A stretch of DNA of 64,000 bases from Saururus chinensis (Eukaryota > Streptophyta > Magnoliopsida > Piperales > Saururaceae). Position numbers and translations under genes: made by a program. The notes under the pieces were generated by a model. That model made no database searches. It saw only the letters and a program-made list of their open reading frames with translations, and was not told the DNA's origin. The stretch is taken from assembly GCA_035235625.1 (NCBI GenBank), contig CP141145.1:3410001-3474000 (forward strand), given 5' to 3'. Below, piece by piece: positions 33,768-44,759 of this stretch (its first letter is position 1; every line of letters starts with the position of its first letter).

Positions 33768-36700
33768 ACTATTAGGGACGCTTTTTAGAAAGCGTCGGTA
33801 ATATTACAACTATTAGTAACGTTTTTATATAAGCATCCCTAATAGTACCATTATTTGAGATGCTTTATAAAAAGCGTTGTTAATAGTACTACTATTGGTG
33901 ACGCTTTATAAAAAGTGTCGCTAATAGTTAAATTTTTTTGTGACGGTATGATATGTGCCTCAAATAATAGTTATTAGTGACGCTTTTATTTGTGTCGCTA
34001 ATAGTAATTTTTTTTGTAGTGGCACGCTAGAAGCAATTATTTTTCTTAGTGGGTATCTAGACAGAGAGTGCAATGATAATCCCAGGTTTTACCCCGAAAC
34101 TACCCACAGAGTGCACTTATTCAAAAATCTATGAAAATGATTATAATTTTTTTCATAAAATTGTTTGTAAAAAATGAATCATTTAATTTGATTCAGAAAC
34201 ATATGTAGAAATTGTCATTTCGTCCGAGTGACAAGAAAACCAGAGCTGTGATGCCGAACGATGTTCCCCCTAACACTCATGGGGTGGCAGGAGGCTTAGA
34301 AGGATAGGAGCTTTCATATGATGCTCTAAACCTAAATGCGCACGCCAAAACCGATTATTCTTCTTAGTGGGTATCTAGAGAATGCAAGCACCTGTGTATC
34401 ATTGTATGCATCATATCATAATTTCTTTATTAGAAATAGATGTCAATCATAATCTTTTCAAAAGTCAATCATAAATTTAAACATCCAACGGAAAAAATCA
34501 TTCGTTTGAAAATAGACTTTCTTAGAGTCTTTCTGAAATGAAATCAGCCAACAGGAAACAAACTTTTCACATTTAAGTTAGGACGTACATTCTAGATTAA
34601 AATCACACTCAGAACAAACATTTCAAACTAAACCAGACTTGAAATTGAAATTTGTCTTAATACACTAGCAGAATTAGCCTTGGAGCTATCCATGAACCCT
34701 CATATCTTATACCATAAGTGTTTGATGGTTTCTCTAGAGTAATTCTACTTTCTATCTACACAACTTTACAATTTCAAATCACTTTTCATAACATAGAGGA
34801 TTTAGACTTAATTTTCATGACAAATCCACCAGCAGACTCAACCTTAGAGCGGACTAATACTGCATGTCTCATAACACGGGTATTTTGATGTTTCTCTTAG
34901 GGAATGCCACGTCCTTATAACCAATTAAATTTAATTTCAACACACCAGTTGAACTAACCCAAGAATGATCCATTAATACCACGTGTCCCATAGCAGGGGC
35001 GTTTAGTGGTTCTTCCTAGGTACTTCCACTATTTTTCCAAAAAATGAACTTTCAAAATATAGATATTTTAAAATTGAATTTTATGTCAATATATCAGTAG
35101 AATTTACAGTACAACATTTCACTAACAATGCACATCCCATGCTATGGGTGTTTAGTGGTTTCTCCTTAACAACTCTACCGCCTTCTAAAATTTATTAATT
35201 TTATGAGCAAATGAATTTTTCGAAACAAACAATTTGAAATCGAATTTTATCTTCAACACATTGGCAAAACTAAGTGTAGAGTTATCCACTAACACCACAC
35301 ATCCTTTACTATGGGTGTTTCTGGTTACCCTTAGATAGTTCTATCGTTGTTTAAAACAGATTTGATTTACATCCAAATATTTCGAATGGATTCAAATTCA
35401 AAATCGGAATTCATAAAATCAGAGTTCAAATCAAATCTAATGCCACACATGTAAAATAGAAGTTCAAATCATTCCTGATTTAAAAATCAAAATTCACAAA
35501 AGTAGTTCATCTTGAATCCAATGTAACACGTACAAAGTGGAATTTCGAATCAAATTCAATATAACTTATTCGAAACAAAATTTTCAAATAATTCATGAAT
35601 AAAAATTAGAATTCATAAAATCGGAGTTCGTGTTAAATCTGATGTCATACATAAATAGAATGTTCAAATTCAATGTGACATAGACAGAACAAGAATCATG
35701 ATTAAAATCAAATAAGTATATATTATTAAAACATTTTCCTCTCGCAGACAAAGAAAAGCTCTGATACTATTTGTAACACCCGGACCGGGGGGTTCAGAAT
35801 ATAAAATTGGAGTAAATTAATTAATTTACAAAAACCAAAATGAGTCTAACCAAGGGTGATGGACTCTACGTGCAAGAGTCGTAACATTCCTCTACGTACT
35901 ATGGAGCTTTAGCTCTTTGTTACGCGTAGACCAAAACAAACTTAATTTTAGAACTAATTTGGACAGGTCCAACGCCGCCTTACCATTGGTTGCCTATGTA
36001 CATATTCGATAACATTTATGATGTTATTCTAATACGATCAGATCTTAATATAGTTCTGCCTAACTACAAATACATGTATCATGCATCACAAAATCATATA
36101 CGTTAAAGTACGGAAATCTCATAAATCATTAGAGTCGAATGGAAGCTATTAAATCAATGGAATCACACATCCCACTCTATCATGGAGAGGAGTAAAACAC
36201 ACCATAGAGACAAATTGAATCATATTAGATCCCATCAAATCATATCAGATTTCATCTGACCATATCAAATTATATTGGAGCATGTTAGATCAAAACAATG
36301 TTATTCAGAGTAGATCAGATCAAAGCAGAGCATATCGTAACACATCATATTATATCAAATCATATATCTTAATTAGTGTATTAATATTATTAATTAAGAT
36401 GCACATGCATATAATTCATATTAAATTAGAAAGTCAGAAATGCTTACTCCCCTTTAGTTCCGGAAGTAGCGGCGTCCAAAGTTGCTCATTTCTTCAAGGT
36501 GTCCTCCCCTTCAGGCTTGGAGACGGCAAGCATAACCTTCTCTTGCTCTTGAACATTATTCTCATTGCATTCGAAGGTGGTAGACAGAACCTAAGTTAAA
36601 TGTGAAATTGGGTCGTTTAAGTCATTTTACGAGCCCGACTGTTTAAAGTTCCGAAATTAATATTCAAAAGCCTAATTAAGTTTCCTAAGTTGAGAGGATT

Positions 36701-37850
36701 GACCCAACTTCTAGGGGGATTACGAACCCTAATCCTCATGCTTATAAAAGGGATTCTTAGGGCATAATTTAGGGGTCTTTGCCTGATGGGAGGGGAGAAG
36801 GTAGAGATTGGCGAGGCTCTGGCAATGGATTGACAACAAATCGGTGATTAAGGTAAGATCATTGCCATTATCTTCGAGTGAAGATCAATGATGATTTTAT
36901 TAAATAAATTTGGATGCAATTGGATTTCTGCAATGTTATTTTTTTGTAATTTACCTCAACAGTAACTGGTGTTCTATAATTTCGTTAAAGAGTAGTTTTT
37001 CGTAATTTGTTTTAATCCTGCCAATTGGCCACTAACCGGCCGGTCCTTGCACACTCGACTCCTTAGCGAAGGACTAGGATCCGGAATGCGGCCAACGCAG
37101 GGCAAGTTGCCATGCCGGTGAGTAGATAAACAAAACAAAACAAGAGCCACTGGCTATGCCGGTTCTGGAGGCACTTGAGCCAGACGGTTTTGGCCACAGG
37201 ATAGTAGAGGGATCGACCCTATCGGTTTCGCCCTGCTCTGGCGGTTCGGAGACACTGAGCCTCCCACCCCTCCGCTACAGTAAGGGGTGCCACCACCCAA
37301 GGCTGAACGACCTCTAGCCGGTTGCCGGGAAGACGACTTGCGATGCGGGACGTCTGCTCCCTGGACCGGGTCGGGAAACCCACCCGGTTTGGTCCGACTA
37401 AAAAAAGAAAAACATAATATACTGATTGAACCGGATCCGATTTAGTAGGAGAAAATAGTGAGAAAAATATAGAAAAAGTTATAAATGACCATGGGAGTAT
37501 GAAGTATGCCCTGACCAAGTTTTAGATAGGGGGAAAATCCCAATGACTTTTAAACAACCAATTTACCCTTGTGAGTTGTAGCGTAGAATAATAATTAATG
37601 ACCAAACTTAGGGGCTCCGATTCAGAGGCCTATGAGTAGATTAAAAAATTGAGAAAAATCTTAGTGAGATGTTAATGTGTATACTAAATTTGAACCAAGC
37701 CTCAAGTTAGGAAAAAATCGCAATAAATAGATATTTGACTGTTTTATCCCAGGGTTAAGGTTAGATTGTTAATTGAACCGGGGTCCGTTCAAGGGCTTTA
37801 CAACCTGGTTAAACATCAAGAAAAATACCTCCGGTTCTTAACATCAAGGA
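33768..37850. repeat. Tandem duplication, unit 2
   Basis: A direct copy of 29451-33767 with scattered substitutions and small deletions; for example, about 85 bp corresponding to 29803-29890 is missing. Unlike unit 1 it continues past ...aggacta into the rest of the nested LTR, so the right edge of unit 2 is the original sequence and the junction at 33768 is the new joint. Confidence 0.9.
34675..35345. repeat. Hairpin tandem repeat in LARD interior (unit 2 copy)
   Basis: The duplicate of 30433-31105. The stems are kept in several units (for example near 34974-35012 and 35122-35162), although the bases between them have changed. Confidence 0.7.
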
Positions 37851-39088
37851 CTACCACTGAGATTAGTTTTGGACCTATTAGGTTTTAAAAAAGCCCAGAA
37901 CAAAATGGTAGAAATACCTTTATGAATGGACCAGCCCGCATTCGCGTAAATGAAGTTGACGTGCCAATGTGATTTTGAAACCTCTTAACAAGTTAAAGAT
38001 TTACTCGAGAACAGAGAGGACCATATCTAATGTTGGATAATTACTTTAATGCCTTATATGCATTATAACCAGTTTTCATGAAGATTTAATAATTTGTACT
38101 TAGAGGGTTAACCTGCTATTTTTTAAATTTTCACACGTGTAATAATATCATATGTTTTGATTTTCATATTTGTGAACCCCGATTATCACAACTTGGATAT
38201 TTCATTCGATTGATTTGAAGTAATTAAAAAAAATCAAAATTTATCTTGTGTCCTTTATTTAAAAAGGGTTTTGAAAATCTAGGTCGTGACACAACCACAA
38301 AAGAAAAAACCTCTTCTTGCTCCAGTCCACTTTTCTCTCTCTTCGGGGCTCAAGGGCGATGGGTAGAGCCTTCTTGCCCGGAGACATTGCCCCCTTATAA
38401 GGTTGTCAACTAAAGGAATGAATGCTTCCATTGCATAGAACACCCTCGAATTAGCTAAGAGCGCCTCTTGAACGGTCAAAAATGAACTCACCATGAACAA
38501 GAAAACTCTCCTGAAAGATTGGATGGAATTCTGAATTTCTAGGAGAAACCTGCAAGCATACGGGTGGAAAAACACACAACACATGCACATAAGCTCAAGA
38601 CCCATGCTCGTCCGTGACGCGCCATCGCGGAGGACGCGTGCATCATGTGCGACTCCCTACATACACCATGCATCGCAGCTCGGCTTGGCTCGCGTTGTTG
38701 ACATCATCAGTTTCATTTTTTTTTATTATTATTCTAATCAAGTATTATTCCAACTTCAAAACACGATAACTTCCTACCCCAAAGTCGAAATTATGCATTC
38801 TTGGTAGGGATGGACTCATATCGACGAGCCATTTAAAAATGGACTACACATGTGTAGTTTATCCCTCACTTTTTTAAGTGAGTCCTGCCCATATGACACA
38901 CTTCCAAAGGTCATAACTTTCACTAAATCTTAAGCTCAATTTTGCATATCTTTTATTCATTACGCTCCTTACTTTGAGCTCTAACCAAATACAGAGATTC
39001 CATCCCTTGAAACCCCTAAAACTTAACTAAAAATTATATAATTACTCAACTCTTCATATTATTCTTAATTAGAAAACATGTCATTACA
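35772..39088 (-). repeat. LARD 5' LTR, interrupted by another LTR
   Basis: 35772-36595 and about 38320-39088 align with the first and last parts of the left LTR; the middle is replaced by the nested LTR at about 36596-38300. A partial duplicate of the first part lies at 31679-32503. Confidence 0.8.
36596..38300 (+). mobile_element. Nested solo LTR of a different retroelement
   Basis: About 1.7 kb ending ggtcgtgaca near 38291, with a TATA-like cttataaaaggg near 36739 and a following GC-richer leader. It resembles plant LTRs bounded by TGTCACGACC on the other strand. No internal domain is attached. The start is uncertain (TGTGAAATTGGG at 36601 is the best candidate) and I could not find a convincing target duplication. 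A truncated duplicate is at about 32503-33767. Confidence 0.55.
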
Positions 39089-40933
39089 AAATATGATTTC
39101 GAAAATGCTACATATTCTTGCACTCAATGACACTTGTGTAGTGCTCACCATTATCATAAAAATATAGGGCCCAATTTGTTGGCATAGGCATTGTGCATAG
39201 AGGAATCTCTCCCTTGAAACCTCCACTAGTTTACTTGACTAGACGATAGCATTTGTGCTTTATGAAATAAGATAAAATATGTTGGAAAAAAATTATAGTT
39301 AAGAATTTAATTAATAAATCAAAATTTGTAAATATACTATATATGTTCAAGAAAAATAGTTACAGATAATCATTTAAAAAATAAATTAGAGAGCCAAAAA
39401 TCGGTCCGGGTCCCAAACTTCTCATAATTTGGTTTTGAAGTACTGGATTCATTAGTGCACAAGACAGTACAAAATAAAAGAGAGAGGACACCCGTAATTT
39501 GTTTGTTGTTGTTTGATAAACTTCTCGTCTTTCTTGCATGTTTAATTGTAAAGAAAGAAATGTTTAAAAAAGGATCATGACATGGGTTGTTCAAGCGTGA
39601 GAAGGTCTGTGGTTCTAGGTCATTGTCGGCAACCATGCCATGGACGTCAGTCACACATCTACATGAGAAGGTCTGCTATACTTGACGAATGCTAGTAGCT
39701 AGGGGACAAAGTATATGAGTGGAAGTGATGGTCATTTTCTACATATTTTATAAGTCCTCTTTGTGCACGAGTCTAATTTGGCAAGTTCAGCACCTATTAC
39801 AATAGACTCATGATCTACTTGGGTACATCCAAAACTCTTTCATTGCATAAAACACCCTTGAATTAGCTAAGAGTGCCTCTTGAACGGACAAAAATGAACT
39901 CAGCGTAGACAAGAAAACTCTCCCGAAAGATTGGATGGAATTCCAAATTTCTAGGAGAAACTTGCAAGCATATGGGCGGAAAAACACACAACACGCGCGC
40001 ATATGCGCAAGACACGTGCGCCTTTGTGACGCACCGTCACAGAAGATGCGTGCATCAGGTGCAATGCCCTACGTACACCATGCATCGCGGCTCGGCTTGG
40101 CTCACATTGCTGACATCATCAGTTTCATTTTTTTATTTTTATTATTATTCTAATCAATTATTATTCCAACTTTAAAACACGATAACTTCTTACCCAAAAG
40201 TCGGAATTGTGCATTCTTAGTAGCAATGGACTCGTATCGACGAGACATTTAAAAATAGACCACACATGTGTAATTTATCCCGTACTTTTTTATTCATTAC
40301 GCTCCTTACTTTGAGCTCTAACCAAATACAGAGATTCCATCCCTTGAAACCCCTAAAACTTAACTAAAAAATATATAATTACCCAACTCCTCGGATTATT
40401 CTTAATTAGAAAACAGGTCATTACAAAATATGATTTCGAAAATACTACATATTCTTGCACTCAATGACACTTGTGTAGTACTCACCATTATCATAAAAAT
40501 ATAGGGCCCAATTTGTTGGCATAGGCTTTGTGCATAGAGGAATCTCTCCCTTGAAACCTCCACTAGTTTACTCGACTAGGAGATAGCATTTGTGCTTTAT
40601 AAAATAAGATAAAATATGTTGGAAACAAAATTATAGTTAAGAATTTAATTAATCAATCAAATTTTGTAAATATGCTATATATGTTCAAGAAAAATAGTTA
40701 CAGATAATCATTTGAAAAATAAATTAGAGTGCCGGAAAACGGTCCCGGTCCCAAACATCTCATAATTTGGTTTTGAAGATTCATTAGTGCACAAGACAGT
40801 ACAAAACAAAAGAGAGAGGACACACGTAATTTGTTTGTCGTTGTCTGTCAAACTTCTCGTCTTTCATGCATGTTTAATTGTAAAGAAAGAAATCCTAAAA
40901 ACAGGATCACGACATGGGTTGTTCAAGCGTGAG
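38428..40933. repeat. Tandem duplication of LTR tail plus R flank
   Basis: 38428-39600 is repeated at 39838-40933. Each unit carries the last part of the LARD LTR, its outer end (...cattaca), the AAATA target sequence and the first few hundred bases of flanking R repeat. The duplication therefore happened after the LARD inserted. It also accounts for the similar open frames around 38583-38807 and 39935-40153, which are not genes. Confidence 0.85.
39089..39600 (-). repeat. R-family repeat resumed after the LARD
   Basis: It continues R from the point cut at 26668: aaatatgatttcgaaaatgc, then the 'cttgcactcaatga' and 'gggcccaatttgtt' blocks, down to about 39400, with less similar sequence beyond. 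Confidence 0.75.
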
Positions 40934-40979
40934 TTCTAGGGCTTTGCCGCGCCTTGGAGTTGCAAAGGAAGAGGTAAAA

Positions 40980-42056
40980 CAGTAGGGCTGTGGTTCTAGG
41001 TCGTAATGGGTAAAAGATACAACACCCATGTGAATCTCTTGTTGATATACATTATCTGGTACCCTTGGAACATGGTCAACCACCGTTTAGCAAAGCTACC
41101 AAACTTGAGTTAATAGATGAATCAGTCCTCCGACGCATAGCTCAATAAATCCTACAAATAAGATCTTAATTTGATCCAGAATTAATAGCTCTATTTTATT
41201 AAATTGAAATAGTTGGGTACTGAAAAAGAGTATCATACGCAAGCTTATTTTTCCTTCTTTAGATGTGGTTTTCATTATTCAATAAAAGTTACTCCTGTTG
41301 ACCTATATTAATAATTACATTTAGAAAATAGAAATTTTTATTGAATGGAAAACCCACGTATTTAAGCTAATGATATTCTTTTTAAAATACCTAACCACTT
41401 AAATTTAACAAAATAAAGTTACTAATATAGAACAAATTTTTTTTCCAAATGGAGCTATTAATTTAGCACGGAAGGAGTACAATTTTTTCAAATGTAATTA
41501 TTAATATAGGATGAAAGGAATACTGCCGAAAAAAGTTAATTATTTTATTTTAACAAATAAGATATGTAGAGGAAACAATTATAACTAAGTACATTAATAA
41601 TGACTTCGAAAAGCTTTGGACTCGTTTGAAAATATTCGAACCGGACTGGTAGAACTGGAATATATGCTATGTAAAAGAGGTTTGCAGTAGCCAAAAATAA
41701 ACGTGAGTCTAGTTTTCTCGCAGTAACTTCTCGTTTTTCATGCAAGAAGTTTTAAAAAAGGAATCGATTTCGTGTAGATTTCCTAGATGTTAGATTGTGG
41801 CTTTGGTTTTTTCTAACATCAGAGTGGTTCAAGTAGTGAGTGGACAATGAACAGTTTGCAACGAATGGACGTGAGTTGTGCTTAGAATTGGTGTTACACG
41901 TGAAATTTAAAAATGCAAATTAGTTTGATAGCAGGTAGAGGGCCAAACTACTGTTCGGCCAATGCTTATCAATTCCCAATTACGAGGGCCTTCACTCCAC
42001 AACGTGCACTAGTACATATCACAGGTTTGTTTCTTCTTGTAACTTCGTCCATAGTC
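40980..42056. other. 5' flank of the terpene synthase, partly R-derived
   Basis: 40990-41080 (gggtaaaagatacaacaccc, catgtgaatctc) and 41520-41600 (ttattttattttaac, gaggaaacaattataa) match the outer part of R near 60120-60370. From about 41600 to 42056 no repeat was recognised. An open frame starting at 41913 runs in frame into exon 1, but it looks like 5' UTR. No convincing TATA box was singled out. Confidence 0.45.
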
Positions 42057-44400
42057 ATGGCCACCTCGTTAGTAAATGCCAACTCTGGTCATAAACCTTC
42101 CACTAAAAAGGAGATCGCTCGCCGTGATGCAAAATATCATCCTTCGATCTGGGGTGATTACTTCATCGAATTGTCGAAAAAGGCGACTGTAAGTTCAACC
42201 TTCAAAATTGAATGCAGCACTAGTACGATGACATGTTTGTTTTAAACTTGTTACCCATGTATAGGATCCGCCATCATCGACCCTAGAAAGGATCGAAAAA
42301 CTGAAAACAGAAGTGAGGAAGCTGCTACGGAATGCCACTGATACACTTGAACATATGAGTTTGATTGACATGATACAAAGAACTGGAATTGGATACCATT
42401 TTGAGACGGAGATCATGGAATCGATGAAGTGAATTTACGAAGCCAATAGCAATTCCTGCAATGCAAGCTCTGATCTTCGCGAGGTTGCCTTGCATTTTCG
42501 ATTGCTAAGGCAGCAAGGCTACAATGTATCAACAGGTACGTTACCATGTTAGTCACATAAGCATCGGGTCCATGATGATGGATAGCATTTCTCTTCTTAT
42601 TTACATCAAAATTTGCTAGTCACAATCTTCGTGGCATTGGCCCCAACTTGTTCATGCAGATGTGTTCAAGAGGTTTATAGACAACTCAGGAAAATTCAAA
42701 GAGAGCGTAGCCGATGATGTAAGAGGCATGCTAAGCTTATATGATGCAGCATATCTGAGTGTTGAGGGGGAAGAAATACTTGATGAAGCTCTATCCTTCA
42801 CCACTGAAAGGCTTAAGGCAGCTTTGCCACATCTCAAGGGTTCGCTTGCTCGACAAGTAGAGTTTGCACTTGAGATACCATTAAACAGGTGCACTGAAGG
42901 ACTGAAAGCAAGGCGCTCTATCTCATGCCTTGAGGAAGAGGACAACAGGAATGAGATAGTGCTAGAGCTTGCAAAGTTGGATTTCAATGTATCACAGGTC
43001 CTGCACCAGAAAGAGCTAGCAGAGTTAACAAGGTAACAAATGCGTTACAACGTCGTTATACCACTTCATCACACTAGTAGTACATGAGGTGAGATAAGCT
43101 GTGGATGCAATTTCTGTGTGTCTTCAGGTGGTGGAAAGGGCTGGGACTTCCTTCCAAACTTCCCTATATTAGGGACCGCATAGTTGAGTTGTACTTTTGG
43201 GTACTTGAAGCGCTTTCTGAGCCGAAGTACGTGAGAGCGAGGGAAATAATGACAAAGACTATCATATTAACATCAGTGATGGATGACACATATGATGTCT
43301 ATGGCACAATTGAGGAGCTCCAACTCTTCACTGATGCTATTGGAAGGTTTTTGGCTTTTAGACTTTCAACCAAATCAACTTAGCTAAGAACATATTTTCT
43401 TTGATACATAATTTCTACTAAGACATTTTGTTCGTTTTCGTCATTGTCACTTTCAGATGGGATATCCAAGCTGTTGACGAATTGCCAGACTACATGAAGA
43501 CAGCCTATCATGCTCTTGTGAGGACCTTCAGTGGATATGGGGAACTGCTTAAACCAGAAGAGAAATACCGTCTTAACTATTTGAGACAGGCAGTATGAAA
43601 ACAATGGCACACTTTGGAAATGCCTTTTTTCTTTTTGCAAAAAATATTATTGTTATTATCTAATTGTGCCAAGACTAATTTGATGGATAATGAATATTAT
43701 TTTGTTATTTCCGTGGCAGATGATTACAATAATTAAGGCATACTTTGTTGAAGCACAATGGTTTGATTCGAAAATTACGCCGACATTTGAAGAGTACATG
43801 GACAATGCACTAGTAACCTGTGGCTATCCTTTGCTGACTGTGGCTTCCTTGGTTGGATTAGATGAAATTGCTGCCAAAGAAGTATTTGAGTGGGCGAAAA
43901 AAGTACCCAAGATTGTTGTTGCAGCATCCATGATCTGCAGACTCAGGGATGACATTGTTGGGCACAAGGTAAATGCCAACCTTTTCGTTTCACACCAGAG
44001 AAATAATTGTTATCTGATGGACAAAAATATCAAGAAAACTTATGGCTATTTCAGCTCAGCATGTTGTATGTGTGGTACATATACTTTATCTAACATATTC
44101 TATCAGGAAGAACAAGAGAGAGGCGATAGCGCTACAGCTGTAGAGACCTACATGAGGGGCCATGGATGCACGGAAGAAGAGGCATGCAAGGTACTCCAGG
44201 CCATGGTGGATACTGCATGGAAGCAGCTGAATAGCGTACTCATCCACGACACTTCTGTCCCAAAGGGTATACTCATGAGAGTGGCTGGTCTAGCTCGCAT
44301 CATTCAGATCTTGTACCAATACCGTGATGGATATAGTGAGTCCAGACATGAGACCAAGATGCGTATAGATTCGGTGCTCGTTAATCCTATCCCTCTTTGA
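42057..44400 (+). pseudogene. Terpene synthase (sesquiterpene type, TPS-a-like), one in-frame stop
   Basis: Class I terpene cyclase, expected in the cytosol to act on farnesyl diphosphate. Seven exons with GT-AG introns: 42057-42188, 42265-42535, 42660-43032, 43128-43346, 43457-43592, 43720-43968, 44107-44400. Exons 3, 4 and 6 (373, 219 and 249 bp) have the classic angiosperm lengths. The spliced frame is 557 codons plus stop. Motifs are RRx8W (Arg22-Trp32), RDR (274-276), metal-binding DDTYD (311-315) and the second metal site DDIVGHKEE (454-462, with Gly in the usual Ser/Thr place). The RR motif starts 21 residues from the Met, so no plastid transit peptide is present. Codon 100 (42430-42432) is TGA inside exon 2, where the family usually has a basic or polar residue before IYE. 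Everything else is intact, so this is a recent pseudogene, a null allele or a base error. The product cannot be predicted. Confidence 0.93.
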
Positions 44401-44759
44401 CCAGCCTCTACAGAGGACATTTGATAAAGTTGTATCTTGAACTTTAATATTTCAATATTTCCAGCATTCTACAGCCAAAAACATGTGTAAGAACAAACTG
44501 TGGCCAAGGACATGTGAGACGTTTTTATTTAAGAAAAAAGCCACTAGCATGGTGGGGGGTTAGGCAGACCGGCCTCTTCCAATTTATTAACTAATCAAAA
44601 CAGTAAAGGGGGACATGAAACCATAACCCCAAACATTATCATCAAAAATAGAAAAGAAATAACAGCCTACATAAACCCAAAAAAAAACACACACACAAAA
44701 AAGAACTTAGTTAAAATCTGCATTGAATATTTCAAACTCAAGCTTTATCAAAAGTGGCT
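44401..44759. other. Terpene synthase 3' flank
   Basis: Probably contains the 3' UTR. ttgataaagttgtatc and AT-rich signals follow the stop, and there is a short A-rich and (CA)n stretch at about 44682-44700. No further feature is supported. Confidence 0.35.

Larger units (their letters stand above)
26674..39088 (-). mobile_element. Large non-coding LTR retrotransposon (LARD-like), 12.4 kb
   Basis: The outer ends are TGTAACACCC (26674) and ...TCATTACA (39088), with the target duplication AAATA at 26669-26673 and 39089-39093. The R repeat continues on both sides. Left LTR 26674-28609, right LTR 35772-39088 (interrupted). On the minus strand a polypurine tract AAGGGGGAAGAA abuts the left LTR at 28610 and a tRNA-Met-type primer site abuts the right LTR. 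The interior has no gag or pol; it consists of several classes of tandem repeats, a CACTA-like end and a 4-kb tandem duplication. It must have used proteins from another element. Confidence 0.88.

Noticed and set aside
29451..37850. A pair of giant LTRs about 4 kb long
   Set aside because: The units do not start TG or end CA, the edges lie inside other elements, and the true LTR ends with primer site and polypurine tract are elsewhere. It is a tandem duplication.
41913..42056. N-terminal extension of the terpene synthase by 48 codons
   Set aside because: The frame is open, but its translation has no resemblance to a transit peptide or to the family. MATS at 42057 with RRx8W at residue 22 is a typical sesquiterpene-synthase start.
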